From JALZOC01 sp035758845 (GTDB lineage Bacteria; Acidobacteriota; Vicinamibacteria; Vicinamibacterales; 2-12-FULL-66-21), in the NCBI GenBank assembly GCA_035758845.1, contig DASTVZ010000087.1:1-64000 (forward strand): a DNA stretch of 64,000 bases. The letters are read 5' to 3'. The notes below the pieces were generated by a model, which was not told where the DNA came from, ran no database searches, and saw only the letters and a program-made list of their open reading frames with translations. Of the stretch, positions 42,682 through 52,300 are shown in pieces. The translations under genes and the position numbers were made by a program. How positions within the stretch are numbered: the stretch's first letter is position 1; each line of letters begins with the position of its first letter.

Positions 42682-43746
42682 ATGCCTGAAGTCGTCCAGA
42701 GCGGCCAGCTCATATACGTCGCCGGCATATCACCCACGGTACGTGGTGACGTGCCAACACAGACGCGAAACATTCTCGAACAAATACAGCAATCCCTGGC
42801 GAGTGCCGGATCATCGCTCGACCGCGTTGTATCGGTCCTCGTATTCATCAGGGCGGCATCGGACTTCGGCGCGATGAACGACGCGTATCGAACGTTCTGG
42901 AAGGGTGATTTCCCGACGCGGACGACGATTGTTGTCGATCTCTCGACGCCAGAAACTCTCGTCGAGATGTCGATCGTCGCCGCGGCCGCTGGCGTGGATC
43001 GCACGATCGTTCATCCACGCGACTGGGTGCAGTCGCCGAGCCCCTACAGCTATGCGTTGCGCACGGCTGATACCGTTTTTCTTTCAGGCCTGGTCTCGCG
43101 CAACGGCCGCGACAATTCAGTCGTCAACGGAGACGTCGCGCAGCAGACGCGTGTCATCCTCGACAACGCGGGCGAGCTTTTGCATGCCGCCGGACTCTCG
43201 CACGCCCACATCGTCGCCTCGCGCGTCTACCTTCCTGACTCGGCATCGTTTGCGGCAATGAACGAGGCGTATCGCACGTACTTTCCGTCGGCGCCGCCGG
43301 CCAGAGCGACGATCCGTGCGGCGCTCGCGGGCCCTCAGTACTCCGTCGAAATCACTTTCATAGCCTCGTCGTCGCCACGGCACACGATCACGCAAGGACT
43401 GCCGCCGAATTGGAACCTGCCTCTGAGCCCGGCGGTGGTCGCCGGCAATCGTGCCTATCTGTCAGGTGCTCTTGGCAACGACGAGACAAATCGCGACAAC
43501 GCCGCGGCGCAGACCAAAGCGACGCTCGAGAAGCTCCGAAAGACGCTGCAGTTCTCCGGCGCTTCGCCGACCGACGTCGACGAAGCCATCGTCTACGTCA
43601 CCGATGTGAAGAACTTGCCCGCGATTGATCGCGAATACCGCTCATTTTTTGGGTCGCACAATCCGTCGCGAACGACCATCCGCTGCGGTCTCGTTGCGCC
43701 CGACGGATTGGTCGAAATTCTGTTCACGGCAAACCTCAAACAGTGA
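42682..43746 (+). CDS. Triple-domain Rid (YjgF/RidA) family protein
   Basis: The 354-residue protein contains three tandem Rid domains (about 1-118, 125-235 and 240-354). Each keeps the Arg and Glu used by RidA for imine hydrolysis: RTTIVVDLSTPETLVEMSI in domain 1, ARATIRAALAGPQYSVEITF in domain 2, and RTTIRCGLVAPDGLVEILF in domain 3. RidA removes reactive enamine/imine intermediates. The normal family is a single-domain trimer, so this may be a fused pseudo-trimer. It overlaps the DUF523 gene by four bases. Confidence 0.9.
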   Translation: MPEVVQSGQLIYVAGISPTVRGDVPTQTRNILEQIQQSLASAGSSLDRVVSVLVFIRAASDFGAMNDAYRTFWKGDFPTRTTIVVDLSTPETLVEMSIVAAAAGVDRTIVHPRDWVQSPSPYSYALRTADTVFLSGLVSRNGRDNSVVNGDVAQQTRVILDNAGELLHAAGLSHAHIVASRVYLPDSASFAAMNEAYRTYFPSAPPARATIRAALAGPQYSVEITFIASSSPRHTITQGLPPNWNLPLSPAVVAGNRAYLSGALGNDETNRDNAAAQTKATLEKLRKTLQFSGASPTDVDEAIVYVTDVKNLPAIDREYRSFFGSHNPSRTTIRCGLVAPDGLVEILFTANLKQ

Positions 43747-44264
43747 GCCTCATTCGGCTGGGCATCTCGGCGTGCCTCCTTGGACAGGAAGTCAGATTCG
43801 ACGGCGGCCACAAACGCGATTCATTTCTGACCGACGAATTGGGCAAGCACGTCGAGTGGGTGCCGGTGTGTCCGGAGGTGGAGGTCGGCATGGGCACGCC
43901 GCGTGAGCCGCTGCAACTCGTCCGGGTTGGAGAAACGACGAGAATGGTGACGACCGGCACCGGCATTGACTATACGGATCGCATGAACGAATGGGCGAGA
44001 GCGCGGGTTGATATGCTGGAGCGCGAGAACCTGGATGGATATGTTTTGAAGAGCAAGTCCCCGAGTTGCGGCGTCTGGAACGTTCAGGTCGCGGGCATCG
44101 ACGGATCGTCCGCCCTTGATGGACGCGGGCTGTTCGCGTCGGTTCTACTCGAGCGCTGGCCGTCGCTCCCAATCGAGGAAGAGGGACGTCTCGGCGATCC
44201 CACAGTGCGCGCGGATTTCATGGAACGGGTGCTCGCATACAAACGGCTGAAAGATCATGCCTGA
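43743..44264 (+). CDS. DUF523 family protein
   Basis: The 173-residue protein starts (GTG) with the diagnostic IRLGISACLLGQEVRFDGGH and continues with WVPVCPEVEVGMGTPREPL and YVLKSKSPSCGVWNVQ, three cysteine-containing conserved blocks. The family is cytoplasmic and the conserved Cys residues suggest metal or thiol chemistry; function is not established. It overlaps both neighbours (four bases with the Rid gene and eight with fdhD). Confidence 0.92.
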   Translation: MSLIRLGISACLLGQEVRFDGGHKRDSFLTDELGKHVEWVPVCPEVEVGMGTPREPLQLVRVGETTRMVTTGTGIDYTDRMNEWARARVDMLERENLDGYVLKSKSPSCGVWNVQVAGIDGSSALDGRGLFASVLLERWPSLPIEEEGRLGDPTVRADFMERVLAYKRLKDHA

Positions 44265-45090
44265 TTCGTTCTCGCCGTTCCGGCGCGTTCGTGTGACACG
44301 GTTCGGCCGCCGCGCCGGCGCACCGGCGGAAGACCTGGCGGCAACGGAAGAACCTCTAGAAGTCCGACTGCACGGAAAACCATTTGCCGTCATCATGCGC
44401 ACGCCTGGCTCCGATCGCGAGCTAGCTGCCGGCTTTCTCCTGTCCGAGAGCGTCATTCAGTCCCACGACGACCTCGGCGCGGTTGAACATTGCCGTCATC
44501 CCGATCATCCAGACGTCCACAACATCGTCGATGTCTACCTGGTTGGTGCGGCGACCAAACGGGTAGAGGGGCACCTCGAGCAGCGCCGCAATATCATGAC
44601 CTCCTCCTCGTGCGGATTATGCGGCCGCGTCACAATCGAATCGCTGCGATGTCAGACAACTCCCCTGCCGATTGCCGATCGGATCAACTCGACGATCGCC
44701 GCCGAGCTACCGCAGAGGCTGCGCGCGCGGCAGTCGGTGTTTGACGAGACAGGCGGACTACACGCCGCAGGACTCTTTGCGCTCGACGGCGCGTGTTGCT
44801 CGTCGGCAGAGGACGTGGGGCGGCACAATGCGGTCGACAAGGTCGTCGGGGCGATGCTGTTCGAGGAACGGGTGCCGCTTCGGCAGTATGCCCTCGCGGT
44901 GAGCGGGCGTGCGTCTTTCGAAATCGTCCAGAAAGCCTGGCTCGCTGGCATTCCGATCGTCTGTGCCGTCTCAGCGCCGTCGAGCCTGGCGATCGAACTC
45001 GCGGAAGAAGCGGGCATCACGCTTCTCGGCTTCGTCCGGGATGGCGGGTTCAACCTCTACACGCATGCGGCCCGGGTCGACGGAGTGTGA
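44257..45090 (+). CDS. fdhD: Formate dehydrogenase accessory sulfurtransferase FdhD
   Basis: The 277-residue protein delivers sulfur to the molybdenum/tungsten bis-MGD cofactor of formate dehydrogenases. The key CxxC is in TSSSCGLCGRVTIES; other signatures are ELAAGFLLSESVI and AEDVGRHNAVDKVVG, and the C-terminal GITLLGFVRDGGFNLYTH. Its own formate dehydrogenase is not in the window. It is the last gene of the Rid-DUF523-FdhD operon. Confidence 0.95.
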   Translation: MPDSFSPFRRVRVTRFGRRAGAPAEDLAATEEPLEVRLHGKPFAVIMRTPGSDRELAAGFLLSESVIQSHDDLGAVEHCRHPDHPDVHNIVDVYLVGAATKRVEGHLEQRRNIMTSSSCGLCGRVTIESLRCQTTPLPIADRINSTIAAELPQRLRARQSVFDETGGLHAAGLFALDGACCSSAEDVGRHNAVDKVVGAMLFEERVPLRQYALAVSGRASFEIVQKAWLAGIPIVCAVSAPSSLAIELAEEAGITLLGFVRDGGFNLYTHAARVDGV

Positions 45091-45206
45091 AGCCGGTTAC
45101 ACACAGCCGCTTGGATCAATCGGCTCATCGGCAAAACAGGCGTAGTTAGCCGTCTTCGGAGTCGTTCAGTCGGTGGCACCCCGGTTGCTCAAATTCATCA
45201 TCGCGT

Positions 45207-47495
45207 ATGGTGATGAGACGCAGCCTTGTAGTGACGGCCGTGCTCGCGCTGACGATCGTCGCGTGGACTGCGGCGCTCAAAGGCGTCCTGCTCGCCGAGT
45301 CGATCGTCGATGAGCTCGACCGCGCGAAGGTGCTGGCCAATCTTGCGCCTCGTCCGCAGGCGACGATCGTTTACGACCGCTACGATCGTCCGGCATTCAC
45401 GTTTTTCGTCGAACAGCGCATCGCGGTTCCACTCGATCGCGTGTCGCGGCACATGATCGATGCCCTCATCGCAGTCGAAGATCGCCGCTTCTTCTCGCAT
45501 CACGGGATGGATCCGATTCGGATCGCCGGCGCTGCCTGGAGAAATTTTCGCGCCGGCCGGATCGTCGAGGGAGGCAGCACGATCACGCAGCAGCTTGCGC
45601 GGGCTTCGCTGTCCGCCGAGCGGACCTACGATCGCAAGATTCGCGAGATCCTCCTGGCGGCTCAAATTGAGCAGCGATACACAAAGGCGCAAATCCTCGA
45701 GCAATACCTGAACACCGTCTACTTGGGCGACGGATATTACGGCGTCGAGGCCGCATCGCAGGGCTACTTCGGCAAACCGGCATTGGATCTGGAGCCGCAT
45801 GAAGCCGCCCTTCTTGCGGCGCTCGTACGCTCGCCATCGAGCGACGCTCCATCGGTTGCACCTGCGCGCGCGCTCAAGCGCCGCAATCTTGTGCTTCGAT
45901 TGATGCGCCGACAGGGGTTGCTGTCGGAGGCGGCGTGGCAAACCGCTAATGCGGCGCCGCTTCCTCGGGACGCTCGCCGCAGCAGTGAAGGCGCTGCCGC
46001 GGCGGTCGCGACAAATGCCGTCGACTCAGGGTTCTATTTTCAAGAGGAGATCAGGCGGCAATTGTTCTCTCGGTTTGGCGCCGACAAGGTGCTGCGCGGC
46101 GGCTTGCGGGTGTATTCCACCTACGACCCTGAGTTGCAGCGTCAGGCGGAAGCTGCGGTGACGCGACGAATCGCGGAAATCAGCAAGGGTCGTCCCTCAG
46201 CGCGAAATCTCCAGGGCAGCCTTGTGGCAATGGATCCGACCACCGGTGACGTGCGCGCACTGGTCGGCGGACGAGACTTCAAGGCCAGCAGCTTCAATCG
46301 CGCGACGCAGGCCCGCCGGCAGGCCGGCTCCTCGTTCAAACCGATCATCTACGCAGCCGCACTGGAACGAGGCTATTCGCCGGGGACCCTCCTGCACGAT
46401 CTGGATACGCCTATTGTGGCAGGTGATGCGGCCTGGCTTCCCGCGGGTGAACACGAGGATTCCGAGTACACGCTTCGTGCGGCGCTGAAGATCTCGAGCA
46501 ATCGCGCGGCCGCCCAATTACTCAAGCAGATTGGCGTCAGCGTGGCCGTCTACTACGCGCAGCGGCTCGGCATTGAATCGCAACTCCCGATGGTTCCCTC
46601 GCTTGCGCTCGGCACCGGCGAGGTCACGCTGCTCGAGTTGACGACCGCATATACCGCGTTTGCGAATCAGGGACGTGTCGCGGCGCCACGCTTGATCACG
46701 CGTGTGGATGATCGCGCCGGCGTGACGATCTACAACGCGTCTGAACGTCACACGCAGGCGATCAGCCCGACCACTGCGTACCTCATGTCGAGCATGCTCT
46801 CCGACGTAATCTCGAGTGGAACCGGGTGGGCAGCGAGAGCTGCGGGATTCAAACTGCCGGCAGCCGGCAAGACGGGCACCACCGACAATTATGCCGACGC
46901 GTGGTTCGTCGGATACACGCCACACCTGGTCGCTGGTGTCTGGTTCGGTCTGGATCAACCCGCGCCCATCATGCGTGGTGGGTTCGCCGGTGTCGTAGCC
47001 GCGCCCGCCTGGGGCCGGTTCATGAAGGCCGCGACATCGCACGACAAGGGGGACTGGTATCCGATGCCATCGGATGTTGAAAAGGTCGCGATCTGCCGCT
47101 TCAGCGGTGCGCGCGCAACTGAAGCCTGCAAACATCAGCAGGACATGTACACAGTCGTCCGGAGCGACGGGCCTCCTCAGCTCGTCCCCGCCGGCGCCAT
47201 GCTCGATCAGGATGATGGTGCTTCGCTAAACGTGGAATCGAATGAGCCGCCAGTTTACGAGGACCTGTTTGCCGTCGGCACCGTGCCTCCGGATATTTGC
47301 CCGATTCACAACTCCACCGCAGCCCCCGGTATTGCTTCGTTCTCGACGAACACGACCGCGATCGTCAAGTCGGCGGTGCCGACATCACAGTACACGGCGG
47401 GTCCAAGCCTCACACCTCGCTCCTCCGACATCGTCCTCGAGCGCGTTCTCGGTGCCGACGGGCTCATGCATGTTGTGATGCGACAAAGACGTTGA
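45207..47495 (+). CDS. Class A penicillin-binding protein (PBP1A-like), first copy
   Basis: The 762-residue bifunctional enzyme polymerises and crosslinks peptidoglycan. After an N-terminal anchor, the GT51 domain shows AVEDRRFFSHHGMDPIRIAG and GGSTITQQLARASLS. The transpeptidase has SSFKPIIYAAALERG (SxxK), KISSNRAAAQLL (SxN) and AGKTGTTDNYADAW (KTG). A long Ser/Thr-rich tail follows. The ATG at 45207 is used. Its stop lies at the edge of a repeat arm. A second class A PBP is at 57389. Confidence 0.95.
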   Translation: MVMRRSLVVTAVLALTIVAWTAALKGVLLAESIVDELDRAKVLANLAPRPQATIVYDRYDRPAFTFFVEQRIAVPLDRVSRHMIDALIAVEDRRFFSHHGMDPIRIAGAAWRNFRAGRIVEGGSTITQQLARASLSAERTYDRKIREILLAAQIEQRYTKAQILEQYLNTVYLGDGYYGVEAASQGYFGKPALDLEPHEAALLAALVRSPSSDAPSVAPARALKRRNLVLRLMRRQGLLSEAAWQTANAAPLPRDARRSSEGAAAAVATNAVDSGFYFQEEIRRQLFSRFGADKVLRGGLRVYSTYDPELQRQAEAAVTRRIAEISKGRPSARNLQGSLVAMDPTTGDVRALVGGRDFKASSFNRATQARRQAGSSFKPIIYAAALERGYSPGTLLHDLDTPIVAGDAAWLPAGEHEDSEYTLRAALKISSNRAAAQLLKQIGVSVAVYYAQRLGIESQLPMVPSLALGTGEVTLLELTTAYTAFANQGRVAAPRLITRVDDRAGVTIYNASERHTQAISPTTAYLMSSMLSDVISSGTGWAARAAGFKLPAAGKTGTTDNYADAWFVGYTPHLVAGVWFGLDQPAPIMRGGFAGVVAAPAWGRFMKAATSHDKGDWYPMPSDVEKVAICRFSGARATEACKHQQDMYTVVRSDGPPQLVPAGAMLDQDDGASLNVESNEPPVYEDLFAVGTVPPDICPIHNSTAAPGIASFSTNTTAIVKSAVPTSQYTAGPSLTPRSSDIVLERVLGADGLMHVVMRQRR

Positions 47496-47610
47496 ATCCC
47501 TCATCACTAATCACTTATCGTGAATCCTTGAATCACTCATCCCGAATCCTCGAATCCTTGAATCCTCGTATCGTTGAATCCTCGAATCCTTTGAATCCTC
47601 GAATCCTTTG
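47495..47610. repeat. GAATCCTTGAATCC repeat, left arm of cassette
   Basis: The stretch after the PBP stop is a degenerate tandem array of TGAATCC words. The part at 47510-47557 is an inverted copy of 48065-48112 with about four differences. The PBP stop TGA is itself inside a GTTGAATCC word. Confidence 0.85.
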
Positions 47611-47626
47611 AATCTGCTGCACTGGG

Positions 47627-48022
47627 TTATTCTGCCGAGCGGTGCGAACCGCGATCGTCCCAGTCGGCACGCCGCAGGTATTTGATAAAACCTCCGAGCA
47701 TCTTGCCGAGTTCCTCGCCGTTGGTCAGTTGCGGCTTCAATTGCTCCTCGGAGATGTATTTCTTGAAATACGCCTGCTTCAACCGTGTCAGGACTTCGGC
47801 GAGCGATGCTTTTGAATGGATCAGGAAATTTGCAAATGCCCTATCCGTTCCCTGTTCGAAGCCTTCCACCATATTCGACGTGATCGAGTCATTGGCATTG
47901 CAGATCTGTTCGTGCAAGCGGCGATCTTTGCGTAGCCGCGGTGAATCGAGGATTGCATTTACTGCACTCCAGAACGCCACTGCCTTGTGATAGATGGGCA
48001 AATCCTCGATCTTGTTCGCCAT
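47627..48022 (-). CDS. Four-helix-bundle protein of the 23S-rRNA intervening-sequence / Avd-like family
   Basis: The ~131-residue protein has KIEDLPIYHKAVAFWSAVNA, ASNDSITSNMVEGFEQGTD-like core (NANDSITSNMVEGFEQGTDR) and a helix with LIHSKASLAEVLTRLKQAYF, the pattern of small bundles first found inside rRNA intervening sequences and resembling Avd of diversity-generating retroelements. No reverse transcriptase or template repeat is nearby. ATG at 48020-48022 is chosen; an earlier GTG at 48064 would extend into the right repeat arm. The gene is enclosed between inverted repeats. Biological role unknown. Confidence 0.88.
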   Translation of the reverse strand: MANKIEDLPIYHKAVAFWSAVNAILDSPRLRKDRRLHEQICNANDSITSNMVEGFEQGTDRAFANFLIHSKASLAEVLTRLKQAYFKKYISEEQLKPQLTNGEELGKMLGGFIKYLRRADWDDRGSHRSAE

Positions 48023-48064
48023 GCCCGCACTCATGGCGCACAGCTCATGCCAGCGACGATTCAC

Positions 48065-48118
48065 GATTCAGGGATTCAGGGATGAGTGATTCAAGGATCC
48101 ACGATGAGTGATCAGTGA
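48065..48118. repeat. Right arm of the four-helix-bundle cassette
   Basis: This arm (GATTCAGGGATTCAGGG to the AGTGATCAGTGATTCAG side) is the imperfect inverted partner of 47510-47557. The VKOR gene's last codons (LNH) and stop are encoded inside it, so the arm has shaped that gene's C-terminus. Confidence 0.85.
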
Positions 48119-48504
48119 TTCAGCCGAAGCCCAAGCGCGAGCGCGAGGATGGCGTTCGCGATGTGTCCCGTCCAGCAAATTCGGCACTGCAGTCCGCGGG
48201 AGATCAGGCTCCATCCGAGAAATGCGCTCATCGCAACGGCAGGCAGCGTCATTAGGAACAGCCACAACGGCGGCCAATCAAGCAGCAAACCAACCGCGAG
48301 CACGACGTACAGCATCACGCCGAGCAACGCGTTCGGCACTCCGAGGAGCGAAGCACGTGGAGTGCGGAAGAGGACGGCACAGCCGCCGTGTTCGAGTTGA
48401 CAGACTTCTGGCCCAGTCAGCCACGCGGGCAGCACGAGGTAGTGACCGTATAACGCGGCGCCCGATGCCGCGGCACCAGCCAGTAATGCGATCCAAATCA
48501 GCAT
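48112..48504 (-). CDS. Vitamin K epoxide reductase (VKOR) family protein
   Basis: The ~130-residue membrane protein has four hydrophobic segments (LIWIALLAGAAASGAALYG, ALLGVMLYVVLAVGLLL and others). The loop cysteines are in VCQLEHGGCAVLFRTPRASL and the active CxxC is QCRICWTGHI near the C-terminus, which is the pattern for bacterial VKORs that reoxidise DsbA-like partners. No thioredoxin-fold partner is fused or adjacent. The ATG at 48504 is chosen; one at 48540 would overlap the nei end. Confidence 0.9.
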   Translation of the reverse strand: MLIWIALLAGAAASGAALYGHYLVLPAWLTGPEVCQLEHGGCAVLFRTPRASLLGVPNALLGVMLYVVLAVGLLLDWPPLWLFLMTLPAVAMSAFLGWSLISRGLQCRICWTGHIANAILALALGLRLNH

Positions 48505-48520
48505 CGGCGGATCGCGCGGT

Positions 48521-49366
48521 CTACCGACCGCCCGCGACATCGGGAGGCTGGCATGTCGGGCAGAAGTACGTGAGTCGAGCATCACGACCCTGTTTGCGCA
48601 CACGGATCGGCGTTTCACAGCGACGGCACGGCAGTCGCGCGCGGCCGTAAACCCACAATCGATCGCTCGGATTGCCACGACCGGTGGTCCGACGCAATCC
48701 GCCATAGGTCGTCATCAGCTCGAGGCCTTCGGAGACATTGAGCGTCAGCATACGGCGGCTCTCCTCGACAAGCGATGTCAAGTCCGCGTCGGTGAGGTCT
48801 TGCACACGCCTGAAGGGATTGATCCGACACATGAAAAGGATCTCGGACTTGTAGACGTTCCCAAGTCCGGCAAGGACACGCTGATTGAGGAGTGCTTCAG
48901 CAATCTCCGAGTCCGATCGCTCGCGGAGATTCGCGAGCGCCTGCTCTGAATCGAACTCGTCGGCGAGCACATCGGGACCGAGTGTGCGCAGCTCGGCACT
49001 TTTCGCCGCCTCTCGTTCCGACAGGAACTCGGCGACAGGAATGTTGAATCCAACCGCGACGAAATCCGTGGTGGCAATGACGATGCGCATGTCGCGACGG
49101 GAGCGTTGCCACTTTTCTCCAGGGCGGTAGATGTGCCAGCTCCCGTTCATGCGCATGTGCGTGCGCAGCACGAGATCGCCGGAGAAGCGCATCAGCAAAT
49201 GTTTACCTGTGGCGTGAATCCGTTCAATCGTGCGGCCAGCGATCGGGGCGTCGTCATTGACGCGAGTCAGCGCCGGAAAGACGGATTCGAACGACGCGAC
49301 GGGCTTTCCCGCCAGCGCCCGATGCAGTGTGCGAGCGGCGCGGAAAATCGTATCGCCTTCAGGCAT
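48521..49366 (-). CDS. Fpg/Nei-family DNA glycosylase (endonuclease VIII-like)
   Basis: The 281-residue enzyme excises oxidised bases. The mature N-terminus is PEGDTIFRAARTLHRALAGK, with Pro as nucleophile and Glu beside it. The H2TH region has EALLNQRVLAGLGNVYKSEI, and the C-terminal zinc finger is CRRCETPIRVRKQGRDARL followed by YFCPTC. The first residues fit Nei better than MutM. It overlaps the lhr gene by eight bases, in the same operon, and so suggests DNA repair for both. Confidence 0.93.
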   Translation of the reverse strand: MPEGDTIFRAARTLHRALAGKPVASFESVFPALTRVNDDAPIAGRTIERIHATGKHLLMRFSGDLVLRTHMRMNGSWHIYRPGEKWQRSRRDMRIVIATTDFVAVGFNIPVAEFLSEREAAKSAELRTLGPDVLADEFDSEQALANLRERSDSEIAEALLNQRVLAGLGNVYKSEILFMCRINPFRRVQDLTDADLTSLVEESRRMLTLNVSEGLELMTTYGGLRRTTGRGNPSDRLWVYGRARLPCRRCETPIRVRKQGRDARLTYFCPTCQPPDVAGGR

Positions 49367-52300
49367 CCTCGTCGTCCTGAGTGCCGGACGATTGAGCAAT
49401 GGCAAGCGCAGGGGCGTGGGGCGCGAATCCAGCGGCCGACCCGACCGTCTTTCGCATCTGGAATCCCAATGCCGATGGGTTGAAACCAGCCTCAATCAGA
49501 AATGGTGCGAGCGGATGTTCGGAAGCCGGGATGCCGTTGATCTCCGAGACAAGGAGACCGCCCCTTCCATCCTCACCGCGCGCAATGGCTCCAAGGCGCA
49601 TCGCCAGTGCGCGGCTCATCGTGGTACGGGCCGGCTCATCTTCGGGCACGAAGGTGAGCAGTTGACGTCCGCCGCGTGCCACGTAGCCGGCGAGCGCTCC
49701 GTCGACGAGTATGACGATCGCGCCGACAGTCCGTGTCGGTGCCCGGACGGCACTCGCTTCGGCCGTGTTCAACGCCGGCCACTTCAGCATGGTGCCGTAG
49801 GGATTTGCCGGATCGGTCGCGGAGAGGACGACCGAGTCGGGATCGTCACTCGGGTTCTTGAACGATCGCATCAATTCGAGGGCCGCAGGGAGCGCAAACT
49901 GCATGGCGCCAACACCGGCGACGAAGTATCCGCGCCGGATACGACCAGCATCCTCCATCGCTTTCAAGACGTCGTACACCGCGCTGAACCCGCCTTCGAT
50001 TCCCTCTGCCCCAGCAACCTCTCGAGTCACGACACCGTAGCGCGAAAGCAGCTGCTGCGCCGTTGCCGTCGACCATTCAGTGGGTGAGACTTCGCTCGTC
50101 ACGCGATCCGCAGTGAGCGACCACCGCCCCTCGGATGAAGGCGGTCCGATGCGACGGCTTCGAAAATTGGTTCGCCTGGCGGGTTTTCGCGGTCTTTTCT
50201 CAGGCGGCCGCGTGAAGGCGCGAAGAGCATGGAACGTGTCGTTGGTGAGAAGCCCGTTCCAGACGAGATCCCACAGCGCATCAACCGTCTCACCGGGATA
50301 GCCGCCGCCGGCGGCCTCGTGAATCGGCGCAAAAAACGACGCGCCTTCAGACTCGAGGTAACTCAGGATCGACCGTTCGCGGGGAGAGAGTTCAGAAACG
50401 GTCGGCGTCCCCGCCTTCGCAGCGCTTCGGCGAGGTCTCGCCGGAGCCTGCGGCGCAGGCGGACGCCAGAGGCGACTCATGTGATCGGTGAGAAAGAGCG
50501 CAAGCCGACCGTCGCGATCGCCGAGTGGTTCGATGCCGCACCACGTCACTTCGCCGGCGGCAGTGAGGGCATCGAGGTCAGCGGCGTTGTAGCCGCGGAC
50601 CCGTGCCGACAGAATCTCGGATTCGAGGATCGACGCCGGTAGAGGAGCGCCCTGCAGGTTTTCGATCGCATCGAGCAAGGCGTCGAGACCGAGTCGTGGA
50701 CGTGATACACCCTGCCAGCTCGTGAGCAGGCGACCGAATACTGCGGGATCGACCGGCTCAACGTCCTTGCGCAAGCGCGCCAGCGATCGCCGCCGTATCG
50801 ATTGCAGCACCTCGGGATCGCACCACTCGCGGGCGGTGCCACCCGGCCGAAATTCCCCCTCGATCAGGCGTCCGGATTTTGCCAACGTCTTCAAGATGGA
50901 CTCGGCCATTGCGCGGCCGAGCGCATACCGGTCGGCAAATTCCTGCGTGGTGAAGGGAGCGTGTGTTCGCGCGTAACGGCGTGCGAGATCCTGCGTCGCG
51001 TTTGGCGCCGGCGCGATCAACGACTCGGGCAATCCCACGGGTAATGGAACACCGAGTGCGTCGCGGTAGCGTCCCGCATACTCGACCGGAATCATCCGTG
51101 GCTGGGCGGCGATGTTGACTTTTATCGCTCTGCGCGCTCGCAGGAGTTCAGCAAGCGCGTCCTTGGCGTCGACGCGCGAGCGCGCGGCGACCTCCGCTTC
51201 CGTCAGGTCGCCGAGTCGCAAGAGCAGATCGTGAATGCCATCAATCGATCGCGCCTGCTGCCCCTCGTCGAGATACTGGAGCTGCCGCTCCACCGCCGCA
51301 ATGGCATCGGCGTCGAGCAGCTCGCGGAGTTCCACTTCACCAAGGAGCTCGCGCAGCTGCGACTGATCGATCGCGAGGGCCTGCGCGCGTCGCTCGGCGA
51401 GCGGTGCATCGCCATCGTAGATGTAATTGGCGACGTACCCAAACAACAGCGCGGCCGCAAACGGCGACGGCATCGCCGAATCGACCGTGGCGGTTCGGAT
51501 TTCACGCCGCTCGATGCGTCGCAGAGTTTCGACCAGCGAGGGCATATCGAAGACGTCGCGAAGACATTCGCGGTACGCTTCAAGAATCATTGGAAACGAT
51601 CCGTACTGCGCGGCGACGGCGAGTAGGTCGGCGGCCCGCTTTCGTTGTTGCCAGAGCGGACTGCGGCCGCCGGGACGGCGTTTCGGCAGCAAAAGCGCAC
51701 GCGCCGCTGCTTCGCGAAACTTCGCGGCAAACAGCGCGGTGGCGCCAAGCTGACGAATGACGAGGGCTTCGACTTCGTCGGACGCAGGTATCATCAGGTT
51801 CGGATCGGGCGGGGCCTCGGTCTCCGGAAACCGCACGACGAACCCATCGTCGGTCCACATCGTCTCGACATCGATGCCCGTTTCCGCCCGCGCGCGTTCC
51901 ACCGCCGCCATCGCCCATGGCGCGTGAATCCTGCCGCCGAAAGGGGTCAGGACGCAGATGCGCCAGTCTCCCAGCTCGTCGCGGCACCTCTCGATCAAAA
52001 TCGTTCGGTCGTCAGGGACGACGCCGGCGGCCGAGGCCTGATCCGCTAGATACCGAACCAGGTTTTCTGCCGCCTGGTTATCGAGGTCGTGATGCTGAAC
52101 GAGGCGCTGCACTGCCGCTGACGCAGGCATGTGACGCAGCGTTCGAACGAGTTCGCCGATATGTCGTCCGAGTTCGAGCGGTCGGCCGGCCGCATCGGCT
52201 TTCCAGAATGGCATCTTGCCCGGTTCGCCCGGAGCGGGGGAGACGAGGACGCGATCGTGGGTGATCTCTTCGATCCTCCAGGTCGACGCGCCGAGCAGGA

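Noticed and set aside
47495..47610. Possible CRISPR-like array from GAATCCT units
   Set aside because: Unit spacing is irregular, there are no spacers, and the array pairs with an inverted arm on the other side of the gene.
47627..48022. Diversity-generating retroelement with Avd
   Set aside because: Only an Avd-like bundle protein is present; no reverse transcriptase, template or variable repeat was seen.
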